A stretch of DNA of 50,574 bases, from contig VGHA01000013.1 in assembly GCA_016868375.1 (NCBI GenBank), positions 1 to 50,574 of the forward strand, read 5' to 3'. This document shows, piece after piece, positions 1 through 8,731 of the stretch. The stretch is from Betaproteobacteria bacterium (GTDB taxonomy: Bacteria > Pseudomonadota > Gammaproteobacteria > Burkholderiales > Burkholderiaceae_E). Below the pieces are notes generated by a model, which worked only from the letters and a program-made list of their open reading frames with translations, did not search any database and was not told where the DNA came from. The position numbers and the translations under genes are program-made. Numbering within the stretch: position 1 is the first letter of the stretch; each line of letters begins with the position of its first letter.

Positions 1-1
1 C

Positions 2-754
2 TCCCTCACAGGTCGCGTTGCGCTGGTTACCGGCTCAGCGCAGGGCATCGGACGCGCGATCGCGATCGCACTGGCAGGTGCCGGTGCACGGGTGGCGTGC
101 GCCGACATGAGGGCGGACGCCTGCGCCGCGACAGCGGCTGCGATATGTGCCAAGGGCGGCGACGCCATCGCGGTGACCACCGATGTTTCGAAGGAGGCCG
201 ACACGACAGCGGCCGTTGCAGCGGTTAAGGCACGCTGGGGCGCGCTCCATGTGCTGGTTCATGGTGCCGCTGCAGCCGACCCCAGCGGCACCGTCGTCGA
301 GTACAACCTGACCGATTGGAACCACGCCATCGCGGTCAATTTGACGGGCGCGTTTCTGGTCAGCAAAGCCGCGATTCCGCTGATCGCCCAGTCAGGCGGC
401 GGATCGGTCGTTCTCATCGCCTCGCAACTCGCCAGAGTGGGCAGCGCCCGCCGCGCGGTGTATTGCGCCATCAAGGGCGGACTGCTGAACCTGGCACGTG
501 CCATGGCGATCGATCATGCAGGCGAGCGTATCCGCGTGAACACGCTGTCACCCGGTGCAATCGAAACCGACCGGATGGTGTTGCGGTTTGGAACCATGGA
601 AGCCGCCAGGCTGGCGCTGGGGCCGCTTCACCTGACCGGCACGCTGGGCCAGCCCGACGATATCGCCTCAGCCGCCATTTATCTTGCCAGCGATGCATCC
701 CGCTTTGTCACGGGCTCTGATCTGCTCGTTGATGGTGGCTACACCGCGCACTGA
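2..754 (+). CDS. SDR family oxidoreductase (5' partial)
   Basis: A classical short-chain dehydrogenase/reductase whose start lies before the window; the reading frame is open from base 2. The Rossmann dinucleotide motif TGSAQGIG appears within the first 20 visible codons, and the catalytic YxxxK is YCAIK at about 461-475. The C-terminus GSDLLVDGGYTA is typical of the family. It probably oxidises or reduces an alcohol/ketone with NAD(P)(H); the substrate cannot be inferred. It ends 11 bases before a second SDR in the same direction, so the two are probably co-transcribed. Its C-terminal half resembles the SDR at 22453-23208, so these look like paralogues. Confidence 0.9.
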   Translation, partial: SLTGRVALVTGSAQGIGRAIAIALAGAGARVACADMRADACAATAAAICAKGGDAIAVTTDVSKEADTTAAVAAVKARWGALHVLVHGAAAADPSGTVVEYNLTDWNHAIAVNLTGAFLVSKAAIPLIAQSGGGSVVLIASQLARVGSARRAVYCAIKGGLLNLARAMAIDHAGERIRVNTLSPGAIETDRMVLRFGTMEAARLALGPLHLTGTLGQPDDIASAAIYLASDASRFVTGSDLLVDGGYTAH

Positions 755-765
755 AAGGGCTCGCG

Positions 766-1500
766 ATGCAGGTGTCTTATGATTTTTCCGGGAATGTGGT
801 GTTGATCGCCGGTGCCGGTTCGGGGCTGGGATTGGCGATGACCCATTCGTGTCTGGCGGCCGGAGCACAGGTGGTTGCAAGTGACATCGTGACCGATGCG
901 TTGGCGCGCATCGAACACCCCGGGCTCACCTGGAGCAAGCTTGACATCACCGACTCCCGGGCGGTCGCCGCACACATCAAAGACTGCGCAGCGCGGTTCG
1001 GGCGAATCGATGCAGCGGTTCTGGCGAGCGGCATCCAACGCCGCATTCTGGTCGAAGACATGCGCGACGAGGACTGGCTCGCTCACATCAATGTCAACCT
1101 TAACGGCGTTTTCTTCCTGGTGCGGGCGCTGTTTCCCGAGATGAAGCAACGCCGCCGCGGCTCCATTCTTGTGTTTACCTCAGGACTCGCCACCGCAGGC
1201 TGGCCTGGTGCCACCGCGTATGGGGCCTCGAAAGCAGCCCTGATTGCGCTGGTGAAATCAGCCGCTCAGGAGCTTCGCCCGCACGGGGTGCGAATCAATG
1301 CGGTGTCGCCGGGCATCATGCACACACCGCTCTTTCACGACAGCGCCAATCAAGACGAAGTTCGCATGTACGAGCGAAGCCTTGGGGTATCGCAGCCCGA
1401 AGACGTCACGCCGCTGCTGATGCATCTGATTTCCGACGGCGCCAGCACAGTCAGCGGTAATGTGGTCGAGCGCAGGCTCATTCCCCAGGCGAATCCCTGA
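766..1500 (+). CDS. SDR family oxidoreductase
   Basis: A 244-residue short-chain dehydrogenase/reductase. The cofactor motif is GAGSGLG near residue 20, and the active-site tyrosine and lysine are in YGASK after the expected upstream serine (FTSG). An AAAGGG ribosome-binding site lies 7 bases before the ATG. The C-terminus (NVVERRLIPQANP) lacks the usual DGG end, so substrate-loop details may differ from the upstream SDR. With that gene it forms a two-gene dehydrogenase unit just before the Liv-type transporter; a shared pathway is an inference from position only. Confidence 0.9.
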   Translation: MQVSYDFSGNVVLIAGAGSGLGLAMTHSCLAAGAQVVASDIVTDALARIEHPGLTWSKLDITDSRAVAAHIKDCAARFGRIDAAVLASGIQRRILVEDMRDEDWLAHINVNLNGVFFLVRALFPEMKQRRRGSILVFTSGLATAGWPGATAYGASKAALIALVKSAAQELRPHGVRINAVSPGIMHTPLFHDSANQDEVRMYERSLGVSQPEDVTPLLMHLISDGASTVSGNVVERRLIPQANP

Positions 1501-1517
1501 CGCGAGCGAGTGTCGTC

Positions 1518-1547
1518 TTGCCTCTTTATGGGTTTGCCCCATAGAAT
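1518..1547 (+). promoter_or_regulatory. Candidate sigma70 promoter with internal inverted repeat
   Basis: TTGCCT (1518-1523) and TAGAAT (1542-1547) are separated by 18 bases, a reasonable sigma70-type promoter for the liv-type operon that begins at 1724. The spacer contains the inverted repeat TATGGG-TTTGC-CCCATA (1527-1543), which could be a repressor site or a weak terminator for the preceding SDR pair. Prediction from sequence only. Confidence 0.35.
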
Positions 1548-1644
1548 CCGCGCACTCTTGGTTTCAGCTTCGCAAACTCATAACAAAACCGCTGGAGTCC
1601 ATAGTTCGAATACAGGCTTTTGGTTCTGAACGGAGGATGACGCC

Positions 1645-1706
1645 ATGATGACGGCCGCAGACAAGGCGGACGCCCGATGAATCCGCTGCAGCAATTAACG
1701 TCGTAG
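1645..1706 (+). other. Two coupled mini-ORFs in the liv leader
   Basis: In the leader before livH, a GGAGG site at 1632-1636 precedes an 11-codon ORF (1645-1680, MMTAADKADAR). Its TGA overlaps the ATG of a second 9-codon ORF (1677-1706, MNPLQQLTS). Both end before the livH ribosome-binding site at 1710-1714. They could be a leader peptide system or chance. The strong SD and ATGA overlap are the only evidence. Confidence 0.25.
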
Positions 1707-1723
1707 ACCGGAGGCCTCTGGCA

Positions 1724-2671
1724 ATGAGTGCCGTAATCTTTTTCGAAAACCTGTTCCAGGCGGTCATCGCCGGGCTCCTGATCGGTTCGGTTTACGGACT
1801 GATGTGTGTGGGGCTCGGTCTGATCTTCGGCCTGATGCGCGTCATCAACTTTGCGCAGGGCGAATTCCTGATGCTGGGAATGTATGGCGCCTTTTATCTG
1901 TGCACCTGGTTCGGCCTGAGCTCAGCAGTCGGCCCTGTGATCGGTGCCGTGTTCTCCGGGGTGTTGCTCTACCTGCTGGGCATGGGCCTGCACAAATCGC
2001 TGCTCACCAAGGCCACCGGTATTAAGGTGGCGGGAACCGAGGGCGAAGGCCATTACCCCCAACTGATCCTGACCCTGGGCGTCTCGCTGGTGCTGGCCAA
2101 CGGCGCGCTGATTCTGTTCGGCAACACGCCGTTGTCGATCCGCACGCCCTACGCTGGTTCGGCCTGGGAACTCGGCCCGCTGCTCGGCGACGACATGCTG
2201 CTGTTCTTCAACAAGGCCCGAACCGTGGCGCTGGTCGTATCGGTTCTGGTGGCCGTCGCCGTCTACCAGTTCGTGCACCGCACCCGCGTCGGCAAGTCGC
2301 TGCGGGCAGCGGCCGACAATCCAGCGGCAGCCACCTACATGGGTATCGATGTCGAGCGCTCGCACCGAATCTCATTCGGTATTGGCGCGGCAATCACGGC
2401 GCTTGCAGGCGGTCTCATCGCCAGCTACTACCCGTTCCAACCTTACATTGGGCTCGATTTCGTCGTGATCATGTACGCAGGGGTTGTTCTTGGCGGTCTT
2501 GGAAGCATGATCGGTGCGTTCTGGGGCGGCCTTGTCATCGGGCTCATTCAGCAAGTGTCAACGCTGTTCCTGCCGCTCCAGCTGCAGAACGCAATGATCT
2601 TTCTGGTGTTCCTTCTCATCATCCTGTTCAGGCCCCAGGGTCTGTTCGGCAAAAACGTTGAAAGGGTCTGA
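1724..2671 (+). CDS. livH: Branched-chain amino acid-type ABC transporter permease LivH
   Basis: A 315-residue inner-membrane permease of the LivH family: hydrophobic helices throughout, with the family block GLGLIFGLMRVINFAQGEF near residues 27-45 and a C-terminal ILFRPQGLFG. A GGAGG site lies 9 bases before the ATG. It forms the translocation pore with the LivM half of the next protein, two bases downstream. In catabolic islands such importers often carry aromatic acids or other carboxylates rather than amino acids, so the true cargo is unknown. It is followed by the rest of the transporter, including its own binding protein. Confidence 0.93.
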   Translation: MSAVIFFENLFQAVIAGLLIGSVYGLMCVGLGLIFGLMRVINFAQGEFLMLGMYGAFYLCTWFGLSSAVGPVIGAVFSGVLLYLLGMGLHKSLLTKATGIKVAGTEGEGHYPQLILTLGVSLVLANGALILFGNTPLSIRTPYAGSAWELGPLLGDDMLLFFNKARTVALVVSVLVAVAVYQFVHRTRVGKSLRAAADNPAAATYMGIDVERSHRISFGIGAAITALAGGLIASYYPFQPYIGLDFVVIMYAGVVLGGLGSMIGAFWGGLVIGLIQQVSTLFLPLQLQNAMIFLVFLLIILFRPQGLFGKNVERV

Positions 2672-2673
2672 TC

Positions 2674-4458
2674 GTGAAGCTCGATCAAGAACCCAACCTG
2701 TTGCGCACCATCATCCTCGTCGCGATCGCTTATCTGGCTTTCGCATGGCTCATTGACGACAAGTATTACCAGCTGATTCTCACCATCGTGCCAATCTGGG
2801 CGATGATGGGAATCGCGTGGAACGTCTTTTCCGGTTACAGCGGACTGGTCTCATTCGGCCACGCTGCGTTCTTCGGAATTGGCGCCTACACGGTGGCACT
2901 GGCGATGATCGGATTCAACCTGTCGCCGTGGTTCGGCATTCCACTCGGCACTCTGGCTGGCGTCATCGCCTCGGTGCTGGTGGGATACCCGACCTTCAAG
3001 CTGCGCGGGGTGTATTTCTCCCTGGCCATGCTGGCGTACCCGCTTACGCTTCTCTACATCTTCGAGTGGCTCGGATACCAGGAAGTCACGATGCAGATGG
3101 TTCGCGAGAACAGCTGGATGTACATGCAGTTCTCGAGCCAGTACACCTACATCATCGTCTCCACGGTGCTGGTCGCCACCGCGGTCTATGTTTCGGGTCG
3201 AATCCACGCTTCCCGATTCGGGTTGTCGCTGACTGCAATCAAGCAGAACGAAGCGGCCGCCGAGGGTGCTGGGGTCGATGCGGCCGCCTGGAAGCTGCGG
3301 GCGATCATGGTGTCTGGCGCCATCGCGGCAGCGGCGGGCGGCTACTACGCAGTGGTGCTCATCGTTGTCACACCGCCATCGGTGTTCGGCATGATTGCTT
3401 CCGCGCAGGCAATGATCATGGCGCTGTTCGGCGGTGTCGCTACTGTTTGGGGACCCGTCATCGGGGCGGCGGTGCTGATCCCGTTGTCAGAGATCCTGCA
3501 CGCTGAGCTCGGCAACCAGGTTCACGGTATTCATGGCGTGGTGTTCGGCCTGGCCATCATCGCGATGATCCTTTACGCGCCGGAAGGTTTGTTGCCCCGG
3601 GTTCGCGATGCCTGGCGCCGCAGAAGCGGTGCGGCCGACCAGAGCGCAGCGGAAGCCGCGCGCCGAACGGTCCAGCTTCCCGAGGTTGCAGCCGGCGCTG
3701 AGCGTCCCCCGATCGGAGATCGCATCGTCCTCAAGGTGGACGACCTGTCGCGCGCCTTTGGCGGACTGAAGGCGGTCTCCAACGTCAGCTTTGAGGTACG
3801 CCAGGGTGAGGTGCTCGGGATCATCGGCCCGAACGGTGCGGGTAAAACCACGCTGTTCAACCTTCTGAACGGCTTCATTCGCGCCGATCAGGGTTCAGTG
3901 CAATTTGGGGACAATCAGCTGATCGGACTCAAGCCAAACCAGGTCTGCCGCCTGGGTGTAGGTCGCACCTTCCAGGTGGTTCGCCCCTTCCCCCGCATGA
4001 CTGTGCTCCAGAACGTGGTGGTGGGTGCATTTGCCGCCGAGCAGCAAAACGATGACCGTGCCGTTGAGTTGGCGCGTCAGGCACTCGATCGGGTTGGCAT
4101 GCTTGCCCATGAAAAGGTTCTGGCGGGTGGTCTGAACAGCCTCGAGCTGCGCTTGATGGAACTTGCACGCGTTCTTGCGGGTCAACCGCAAATCCTTCTG
4201 CTGGACGAGACCCTGGCGGGCCTTGGCAGTGAGGAGATCGAAGTCATCCTGGCGGTCATTCGGCGCCTGGCCGACGAGGGTCAAACCATCGTCATCATCG
4301 AGCACACGATGCAGGCAATGGTTCGTATCGCCGACCGCTTCCTGGTGCTGGACCACGGCTCGGTTCTGGCCGCCGGCAAGCCCGCAGAAGTCGTCCGCGA
4401 CCCGGCCGTCATTGAGGCCTACCTCGGCAAGAAGTGGATGGACCATGCTAAGCATTGA
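2674..4458 (+). CDS. Fused ABC permease-ATPase (LivM-LivG)
   Basis: A 594-residue fusion. Residues about 1-320 are a LivM-type permease (NVFSGYSGLVSFGHAAFFG near 49-67 is diagnostic), followed by a polar linker at about 312-345, then a LivG ATPase. The Walker A is GPNGAGKT at 385-392, and a Walker B-like LLLDE is present further on. The ATPase signature is not LSGGQ but LNSLELR, and the D-loop region reads DETLAGLG, as in a subset of LivG proteins. The gene starts two bases after livH and overlaps livF by 14 bases. The fusion fixes permease-ATPase stoichiometry. Cargo unknown. Confidence 0.93.
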   Translation: MKLDQEPNLLRTIILVAIAYLAFAWLIDDKYYQLILTIVPIWAMMGIAWNVFSGYSGLVSFGHAAFFGIGAYTVALAMIGFNLSPWFGIPLGTLAGVIASVLVGYPTFKLRGVYFSLAMLAYPLTLLYIFEWLGYQEVTMQMVRENSWMYMQFSSQYTYIIVSTVLVATAVYVSGRIHASRFGLSLTAIKQNEAAAEGAGVDAAAWKLRAIMVSGAIAAAAGGYYAVVLIVVTPPSVFGMIASAQAMIMALFGGVATVWGPVIGAAVLIPLSEILHAELGNQVHGIHGVVFGLAIIAMILYAPEGLLPRVRDAWRRRSGAADQSAAEAARRTVQLPEVAAGAERPPIGDRIVLKVDDLSRAFGGLKAVSNVSFEVRQGEVLGIIGPNGAGKTTLFNLLNGFIRADQGSVQFGDNQLIGLKPNQVCRLGVGRTFQVVRPFPRMTVLQNVVVGAFAAEQQNDDRAVELARQALDRVGMLAHEKVLAGGLNSLELRLMELARVLAGQPQILLLDETLAGLGSEEIEVILAVIRRLADEGQTIVIIEHTMQAMVRIADRFLVLDHGSVLAAGKPAEVVRDPAVIEAYLGKKWMDHAKH

Positions 4459-5152
4459 GAATCTCAACGCCGCATACGGCGGCCTGAAGGCGCTCACCGA
4501 TGTATCGGTGAAGGTCGGCGAAGGGCAATTCGTTGCAATCGTCGGGCCAAACGGCGCTGGTAAGTCCACGCTGTTCAAAACCATTTCTGGAACCGTCACC
4601 CCGGTTTCTGGGCGAATCAGCTGGATGGACCAGGACCTGCTTTCTATTCCGCCATCGCGCCGCCCACTACTGGGTATCGCTCATGTTCCTGAGGGACGAC
4701 AGGTTTTCAAGGAACTTTCGGTTCTTGAAAATCTTGAAATGGGCGCGCAGTCCGAGCGAGCACTTGCCGATTGGGAACGCAATCTTGAACAGATGTTTGC
4801 GCTGTTTCCCATCCTGAAGCAGCGGAGCAGCCAGCTCGCCGGCACGCTGTCAGGTGGCGAGCAGCAGATGGTCGCGATTGCGCGGGGCATGATGTCCTCG
4901 CCCAAATTGATCATGCTCGACGAGCCGTCGATGGGGTTGGCGCCAAAAATCACCGACATGATCTTTGAGCGAATCGAAGAAATCCATTCAAGCACTGACG
5001 TTGCCATCCTGCTGGTCGAGCAGCGGGTGGCGGAAGCACTCAGCTCGTGTAATTACGGCTATGTTCTGCAAACAGGCAAGATCGCGCTGGAAGGCCCCCC
5101 GCAGCAGCTGATGGAAGACGAACATGTTCGCGCCATCTATCTGGGCATGTAG
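4445..5152 (+). CDS. livF: ABC transporter ATP-binding protein LivF
   Basis: A 235-residue ATPase with Walker A GPNGAGKST, signature LSGGEQQ and Walker B LIMLDEPSMGL, all normal for LivF. The ATG at 4445 sits inside the last codons of the LivM-LivG gene, in another frame, giving a 14-base overlap and probable translational coupling. The frame is open further upstream, but that part is the shadow of the LivG domain; homology starts at MLSIENLNAAYGG. It pairs with the LivG domain to energise the importer. Confidence 0.93.
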   Translation: MLSIENLNAAYGGLKALTDVSVKVGEGQFVAIVGPNGAGKSTLFKTISGTVTPVSGRISWMDQDLLSIPPSRRPLLGIAHVPEGRQVFKELSVLENLEMGAQSERALADWERNLEQMFALFPILKQRSSQLAGTLSGGEQQMVAIARGMMSSPKLIMLDEPSMGLAPKITDMIFERIEEIHSSTDVAILLVEQRVAEALSSCNYGYVLQTGKIALEGPPQQLMEDEHVRAIYLGM

Positions 5153-5182
5153 ATTCAAACTCACCTCAAGAGGAGACTTGTG

Positions 5183-6418
5183 ATGGTCAATCGTTCAAAA
5201 CGCAACATGCTGACCGCGTCCTCAGCGGCCATTGCCGCCGGCGCCGCGCCCGCAATCGCTCGCGCCCAGGCAAAAGAAGTCAAGATCGGTCTCATCGTTC
5301 CGCTCACGGGGCCCTGGGCCCGCAGTGGCGACTTTATGCGCAAAGGCGCCGAAATGGCGGTCGAAGACATCAACGCGGCCGGCGGCATCAAATCGATGGG
5401 CGGCGCGCGCATGCGACTGGTCATCATTGACGCAGGCGAAAACGTCGAGAAGGCAAAGAACGCAGCGCAGCGGATGCTGTCCCAAGACCCTGACCTCACC
5501 GGTGCCACAGGCGCCTGGCTGTCGTCGTTCACACTGGCCATCACCGAAGTCACCGAGCGCGCCGAGCTGCCCATGCTCACGCTGTCGTTTGCCGACACAA
5601 TCACCGCGCGTGGCTTCAAATACATTTTCCAAACCTCCATCACCGCAGGCCAGATGTCCACCCTCGCGGTGCCCGCGCTGGTGGCGCTGTCGAAGACCGC
5701 AGGCAAAGGCATCCAGAACGTCGGCATCATCAGCGACAACACTGCAGCGCCGATGGCCTTTGCCAAGCCCATGCGCGAAGGTGGCCTCGGCAACATGGGT
5801 CTGAAGCTGGTGGTCGATGAAATCTTCACCCCGCCGCTGGCTGATGCAAGTTCGATGATCCAGAAGGTTCGCACTGCGCGCCCCGATCTGCTCATCAACC
5901 TCGCCACCTCGCTGCCTGATTTCAAGCTCACGCTCGAAAAGATCAACGAAGTGGGTCTGGGTCGTGGTCGTCTGCCCATCGTTGCCAACAGCGGCGCAAT
6001 TGGTGCCCCCGAGCTGCTCAACATCATGGGCAAGGACATCCTCGAGGGCGTCATGAACATCACCGCCAACTGGGGTGGCAAGGGTCACGAAAAGCTCATC
6101 GCCGACTTCAAGACCCGCAAGGGCGAGCCCTGGATCCCGCAAGACCCGATGTCGACCTATGGCGACATGTGGATCTTCAAAGAGGCCTGCGAGATGGCCA
6201 AGTCCGGCGACAAGAAGGCAGTTGCCTCCGCCATTCGCGCCATGGACTTCAATGGCGATGGCCCGGCGCGTTTCTTCCCAGGCGGCCGGGTCAAGTTCGA
6301 CGACAACGGCCGTCGTGTTGGCGCGGTGCTCACCATCTCCCAGTGGCAGAACGGTGTGCCGGTCGCGGTCTTCCCTGAGTCGCTGGCGGTCGCTCCGGCG
6401 ATCTGGCCCAAGCGCTGA
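5183..6418 (+). CDS. ABC transporter substrate-binding protein (LivK/type 1 periplasmic)
   Basis: A 411-residue periplasmic receptor of the Leu/Ile/Val-binding family. The N-terminus has a basic n-region, an alanine-rich hydrophobic stretch and a likely signal peptidase site after AIARA. The mature protein begins with the family block KIGLIVPLTGPWARSGDFM. The ATG at 5183 is preferred over the overlapping GTG at 5180 because AGGAG (5171-5175) is 7 bases from the ATG. It supplies substrate to the LivHMGF complex upstream. Length and fold suggest an amide, amino acid or aromatic acid ligand. Confidence 0.9.
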   Translation: MVNRSKRNMLTASSAAIAAGAAPAIARAQAKEVKIGLIVPLTGPWARSGDFMRKGAEMAVEDINAAGGIKSMGGARMRLVIIDAGENVEKAKNAAQRMLSQDPDLTGATGAWLSSFTLAITEVTERAELPMLTLSFADTITARGFKYIFQTSITAGQMSTLAVPALVALSKTAGKGIQNVGIISDNTAAPMAFAKPMREGGLGNMGLKLVVDEIFTPPLADASSMIQKVRTARPDLLINLATSLPDFKLTLEKINEVGLGRGRLPIVANSGAIGAPELLNIMGKDILEGVMNITANWGGKGHEKLIADFKTRKGEPWIPQDPMSTYGDMWIFKEACEMAKSGDKKAVASAIRAMDFNGDGPARFFPGGRVKFDDNGRRVGAVLTISQWQNGVPVAVFPESLAVAPAIWPKR

Positions 6419-6420
6419 TC

Positions 6421-7413
6421 ATGACTACCGGCACCGCCCGTACGATCGAGTTCGATCATCCCGGCGGGCCGGCGGTTCTTCAGTGGCGTACTCGCCCGCT
6501 TACCGATCCGGGAGCGGGCGAGGTGCTGATCGAGCAGGATGCGATCGGCGTCAACTTCATCGATATCCAACATCGCAGCGGACGGTATCCACTCGCTGCG
6601 TATCCCTCCAGCTTGGGTATCGAAGCCTCCGGCCACGTGTTGGCGATCGGCGAAGGCGTTCAAGACTTCTCGGTCGGTGATCGCGTCGCTTACATTCACC
6701 TTCCGATCGGCGCCTACACCACGCATCGCGTATTGCCCGCCGGACGGGTCGTGCCGGTTCCAAAGGGCATACCGCTCGACTGGGCTGGTGTCACGCTTAA
6801 CCGGGCTCTCACGGCACAGTACCTGGTCAACGATTCATTTCCGGTTTCCGCCCAGCATGTCGTGCTTGTCCATGCAGCGGCTGGCGGTGTCGGGCAGATC
6901 CTGGCGCAATGGGCTTCTCACAAAGGCGCTCGAGTCATCGGCACAGTGGGCTCGGCCGACAAGCGCGAGCTTGCATTGGCCGCGGGCTGCCACGAGGTGC
7001 TGATCAATACCTCTGCAGACTGGGTAAGCAGCTGTCGTGAGCTTACCGGCGGCGCGGGTGTGCACGCAGTGTATGACGGCATTGGCGGTGCGATGTTCGA
7101 GCAGTCATTGCTCGCCTTGCGCCCTAACGGTGTGTTGGCAAGCTACGGTACGCCCGCCGGGCCCATTCCACCGTTCGATATTTTCCGGCTGAATCAGCTC
7201 GGGTCGCTTCACGTGACCAGCCCGTCTATTTTCACCTTCAACAAGACCACGGCTGCCCTGCGTGAACGTTCGGCGGATGTGTTTGCTCAGGCTCTGGCCG
7301 ACGTACTTCGCACCGATGCGCCCAGGCTCTACGCATTTGACCAGGCGCGCGAAGCGCATTCCGATCTGGCGGCTCGTCGAACCACGGGCTCGATCGGGCT
7401 ATCTGCCCGCTGA
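6421..7413 (+). CDS. Quinone oxidoreductase-like MDR protein
   Basis: A 330-residue medium-chain dehydrogenase/reductase of the zeta-crystallin/quinone oxidoreductase branch. It has the NADPH-binding motif AAAGGVGQ mid-protein and none of the usual zinc ligands (no GHE). The ATG lies two bases after the stop of the binding-protein gene, so it is probably the last gene of the liv-type operon. It is followed by a strong hairpin shared with the convergent operon. It likely reduces quinones or alpha,beta-unsaturated carbonyls; a role for the imported compound is inference. Confidence 0.88.
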   Translation: MTTGTARTIEFDHPGGPAVLQWRTRPLTDPGAGEVLIEQDAIGVNFIDIQHRSGRYPLAAYPSSLGIEASGHVLAIGEGVQDFSVGDRVAYIHLPIGAYTTHRVLPAGRVVPVPKGIPLDWAGVTLNRALTAQYLVNDSFPVSAQHVVLVHAAAGGVGQILAQWASHKGARVIGTVGSADKRELALAAGCHEVLINTSADWVSSCRELTGGAGVHAVYDGIGGAMFEQSLLALRPNGVLASYGTPAGPIPPFDIFRLNQLGSLHVTSPSIFTFNKTTAALRERSADVFAQALADVLRTDAPRLYAFDQAREAHSDLAARRTTGSIGLSAR

Positions 7414-7418
7414 CTTGC

Positions 7419-7456
7419 GCAAGCCTCCCTGCAAGCTATCGCAGGGAGACGCTTGC
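7419..7456. terminator. Bidirectional hairpin terminator
   Basis: GCAAGC-CTCCCTGC (7419-7432) pairs with GCAGGGAG-(AC)-GCTTGC (7441-7456) around an 8-base loop, a 14-pair stem with a two-base bulge. It sits between two convergent genes. There is no strong T-tract, so its role as a terminator is inferred from position and stability. Confidence 0.7.
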
Positions 7457-7467
7457 AAGCCGTGCGA

Positions 7468-8307
7468 TCAACGCAGCATGTACTCCAACTCGGGCATCAG
7501 ATACCGCTTGAGCCCGGGCCAGTCTTCGATCATCGGAAAATGTCCCATGCCCTTCATCAGGCTGTAGCGGGACCCCTTGATGGCGGCAGCCACCGCTTCT
7601 GACATGGCCGGGGTGGCCGAGTAGTCGTACTCGCCTGTCAGCAGTGACACCTTGCAGAGGCTGGTATCAATTATTTTGATGGCCTCGCGTCCGTCCCAGT
7701 CAAAGCTGTAGAAATGCACGTCGCCAGCGTAGACGCCCGGGCCGCTCTGCGAGTAGTACCACCAGTTTTCGCGGCGATTGGTTTCAGGCGTGGTCGGCGC
7801 GCACAACCCCATGGTGTAGCTGGCGCACAGTTCGCCACCATGCACAGCCGGGTGATGCAGAAAATCGTTATAACGTCCGGGCGCAAAGGCAGCCGATTCC
7901 AGGCCAACGATACCGCGCAGTTCACGCTGATAGTCCACTGCCATTTTCAGTACGATCGCACCGCCCATCGAGCAGCCCATGATGACCGGGCGCTCGAGGC
8001 CAAGGCCCTTCCAGAACGCGCGAATCATGTCGGCATACAGTTGCGAGGTCAGCTGAAACTTGCGCAGCCACCACTGATCTGGGGGGTTCGATCGGCCGTG
8101 ATACGGCAGATCAAAGGCCAGCACACGAAACTTGCTCGTGACATCTGAGTCATTGAGCATGTGACGCCACTGACGCGAGTCGGCGCCGGCTGTGTGCAGG
8201 CAGATCAACGGAACACCCTGGCCTGCCTCCTCAAAAAAAATCCGATGCGCTTCGCCCTGGATATCAACCGTGACATAGCGCCCGCTGATCGGTTCAATGC
8301 GGTTCAT
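7468..8307 (-). CDS. Alpha/beta hydrolase
   Basis: A 279-residue alpha/beta-hydrolase-fold enzyme. The nucleophile elbow is GCSMGG with Ser113, the oxyanion region is LHTAGADSRQW (37-47), and the catalytic His is in KGMGHFPMIED near the C-terminus. The ATG overlaps the stop of the upstream SCP2-like gene (ATGA), so translation is coupled. It is the last gene of a four-gene minus operon with acyl-CoA synthetase and MBL-fold enzymes. An ester, thioester or ring-opening hydrolase role in a catabolic route is likely, substrate unknown. Confidence 0.88.
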   Translation of the reverse strand: MNRIEPISGRYVTVDIQGEAHRIFFEEAGQGVPLICLHTAGADSRQWRHMLNDSDVTSKFRVLAFDLPYHGRSNPPDQWWLRKFQLTSQLYADMIRAFWKGLGLERPVIMGCSMGGAIVLKMAVDYQRELRGIVGLESAAFAPGRYNDFLHHPAVHGGELCASYTMGLCAPTTPETNRRENWWYYSQSGPGVYAGDVHFYSFDWDGREAIKIIDTSLCKVSLLTGEYDYSATPAMSEAVAAAIKGSRYSLMKGMGHFPMIEDWPGLKRYLMPELEYMLR

Positions 8308-8693
8308 GCGGCTTCCTTTCGCATCAGGTTCATCATCCGCTGCAGCGCGCGGCCGTTCTGCATCGCGACCAGTCCGTCACCCTCGAGGACAAACTCTGGA
8401 ACGCGCATCAACATGGCAAAAAAATCGTTGTAAAGCGGTGGGGGGGTAAGGCTGACAAACTTCGCCCAGGTATCCATTGGCGCGCGGAACCCGAAGGCCG
8501 GCCGTGAATCAAAGCGGGGTGCGAAGTTGATTTGGCTGATTCGACCCTGCTCCACGGTGAGCACCCGGCGGGTATCGCCCACGGTGATCGAGAAGCGCGT
8601 GGTGAACCAGTGACCGATCACGGACAACTCGCGATCGGCATTGACACGGGCCTGGTAGGCCTTGAACCAGTCTTCATCAGGAAAAGCGGACAT
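8304..8693 (-). CDS. Small SCP2-like (sterol carrier) domain protein
   Basis: A 129-residue protein without signal peptide. The pattern of a short beta-rich half (ITVGDTRRVLTVEQGRI) followed by helices and a C-terminal block (LEGDGLVAMQNGRAL) looks like an SCP2-type lipid-binding domain, but the match is by eye and weak. An AAGGA site precedes the ATG. It overlaps the downstream hydrolase by 4 bases. In this operon it could bind a hydrophobic acyl intermediate or CoA ester. It might equally be an uncharacterised family. Confidence 0.6.
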   Translation of the reverse strand: MSAFPDEDWFKAYQARVNADRELSVIGHWFTTRFSITVGDTRRVLTVEQGRISQINFAPRFDSRPAFGFRAPMDTWAKFVSLTPPPLYNDFFAMLMRVPEFVLEGDGLVAMQNGRALQRMMNLMRKEAA

Positions 8694-8731
8694 GGTGAGA
8701 TCCTTGAAACAAGATTGAGGTGCAGCCCGGA

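Noticed and set aside
5161..6142. Two 306-codon minus-strand open frames opposite the Liv binding protein
   Set aside because: No recognisable motif or SD; the plus-strand gene is certain.
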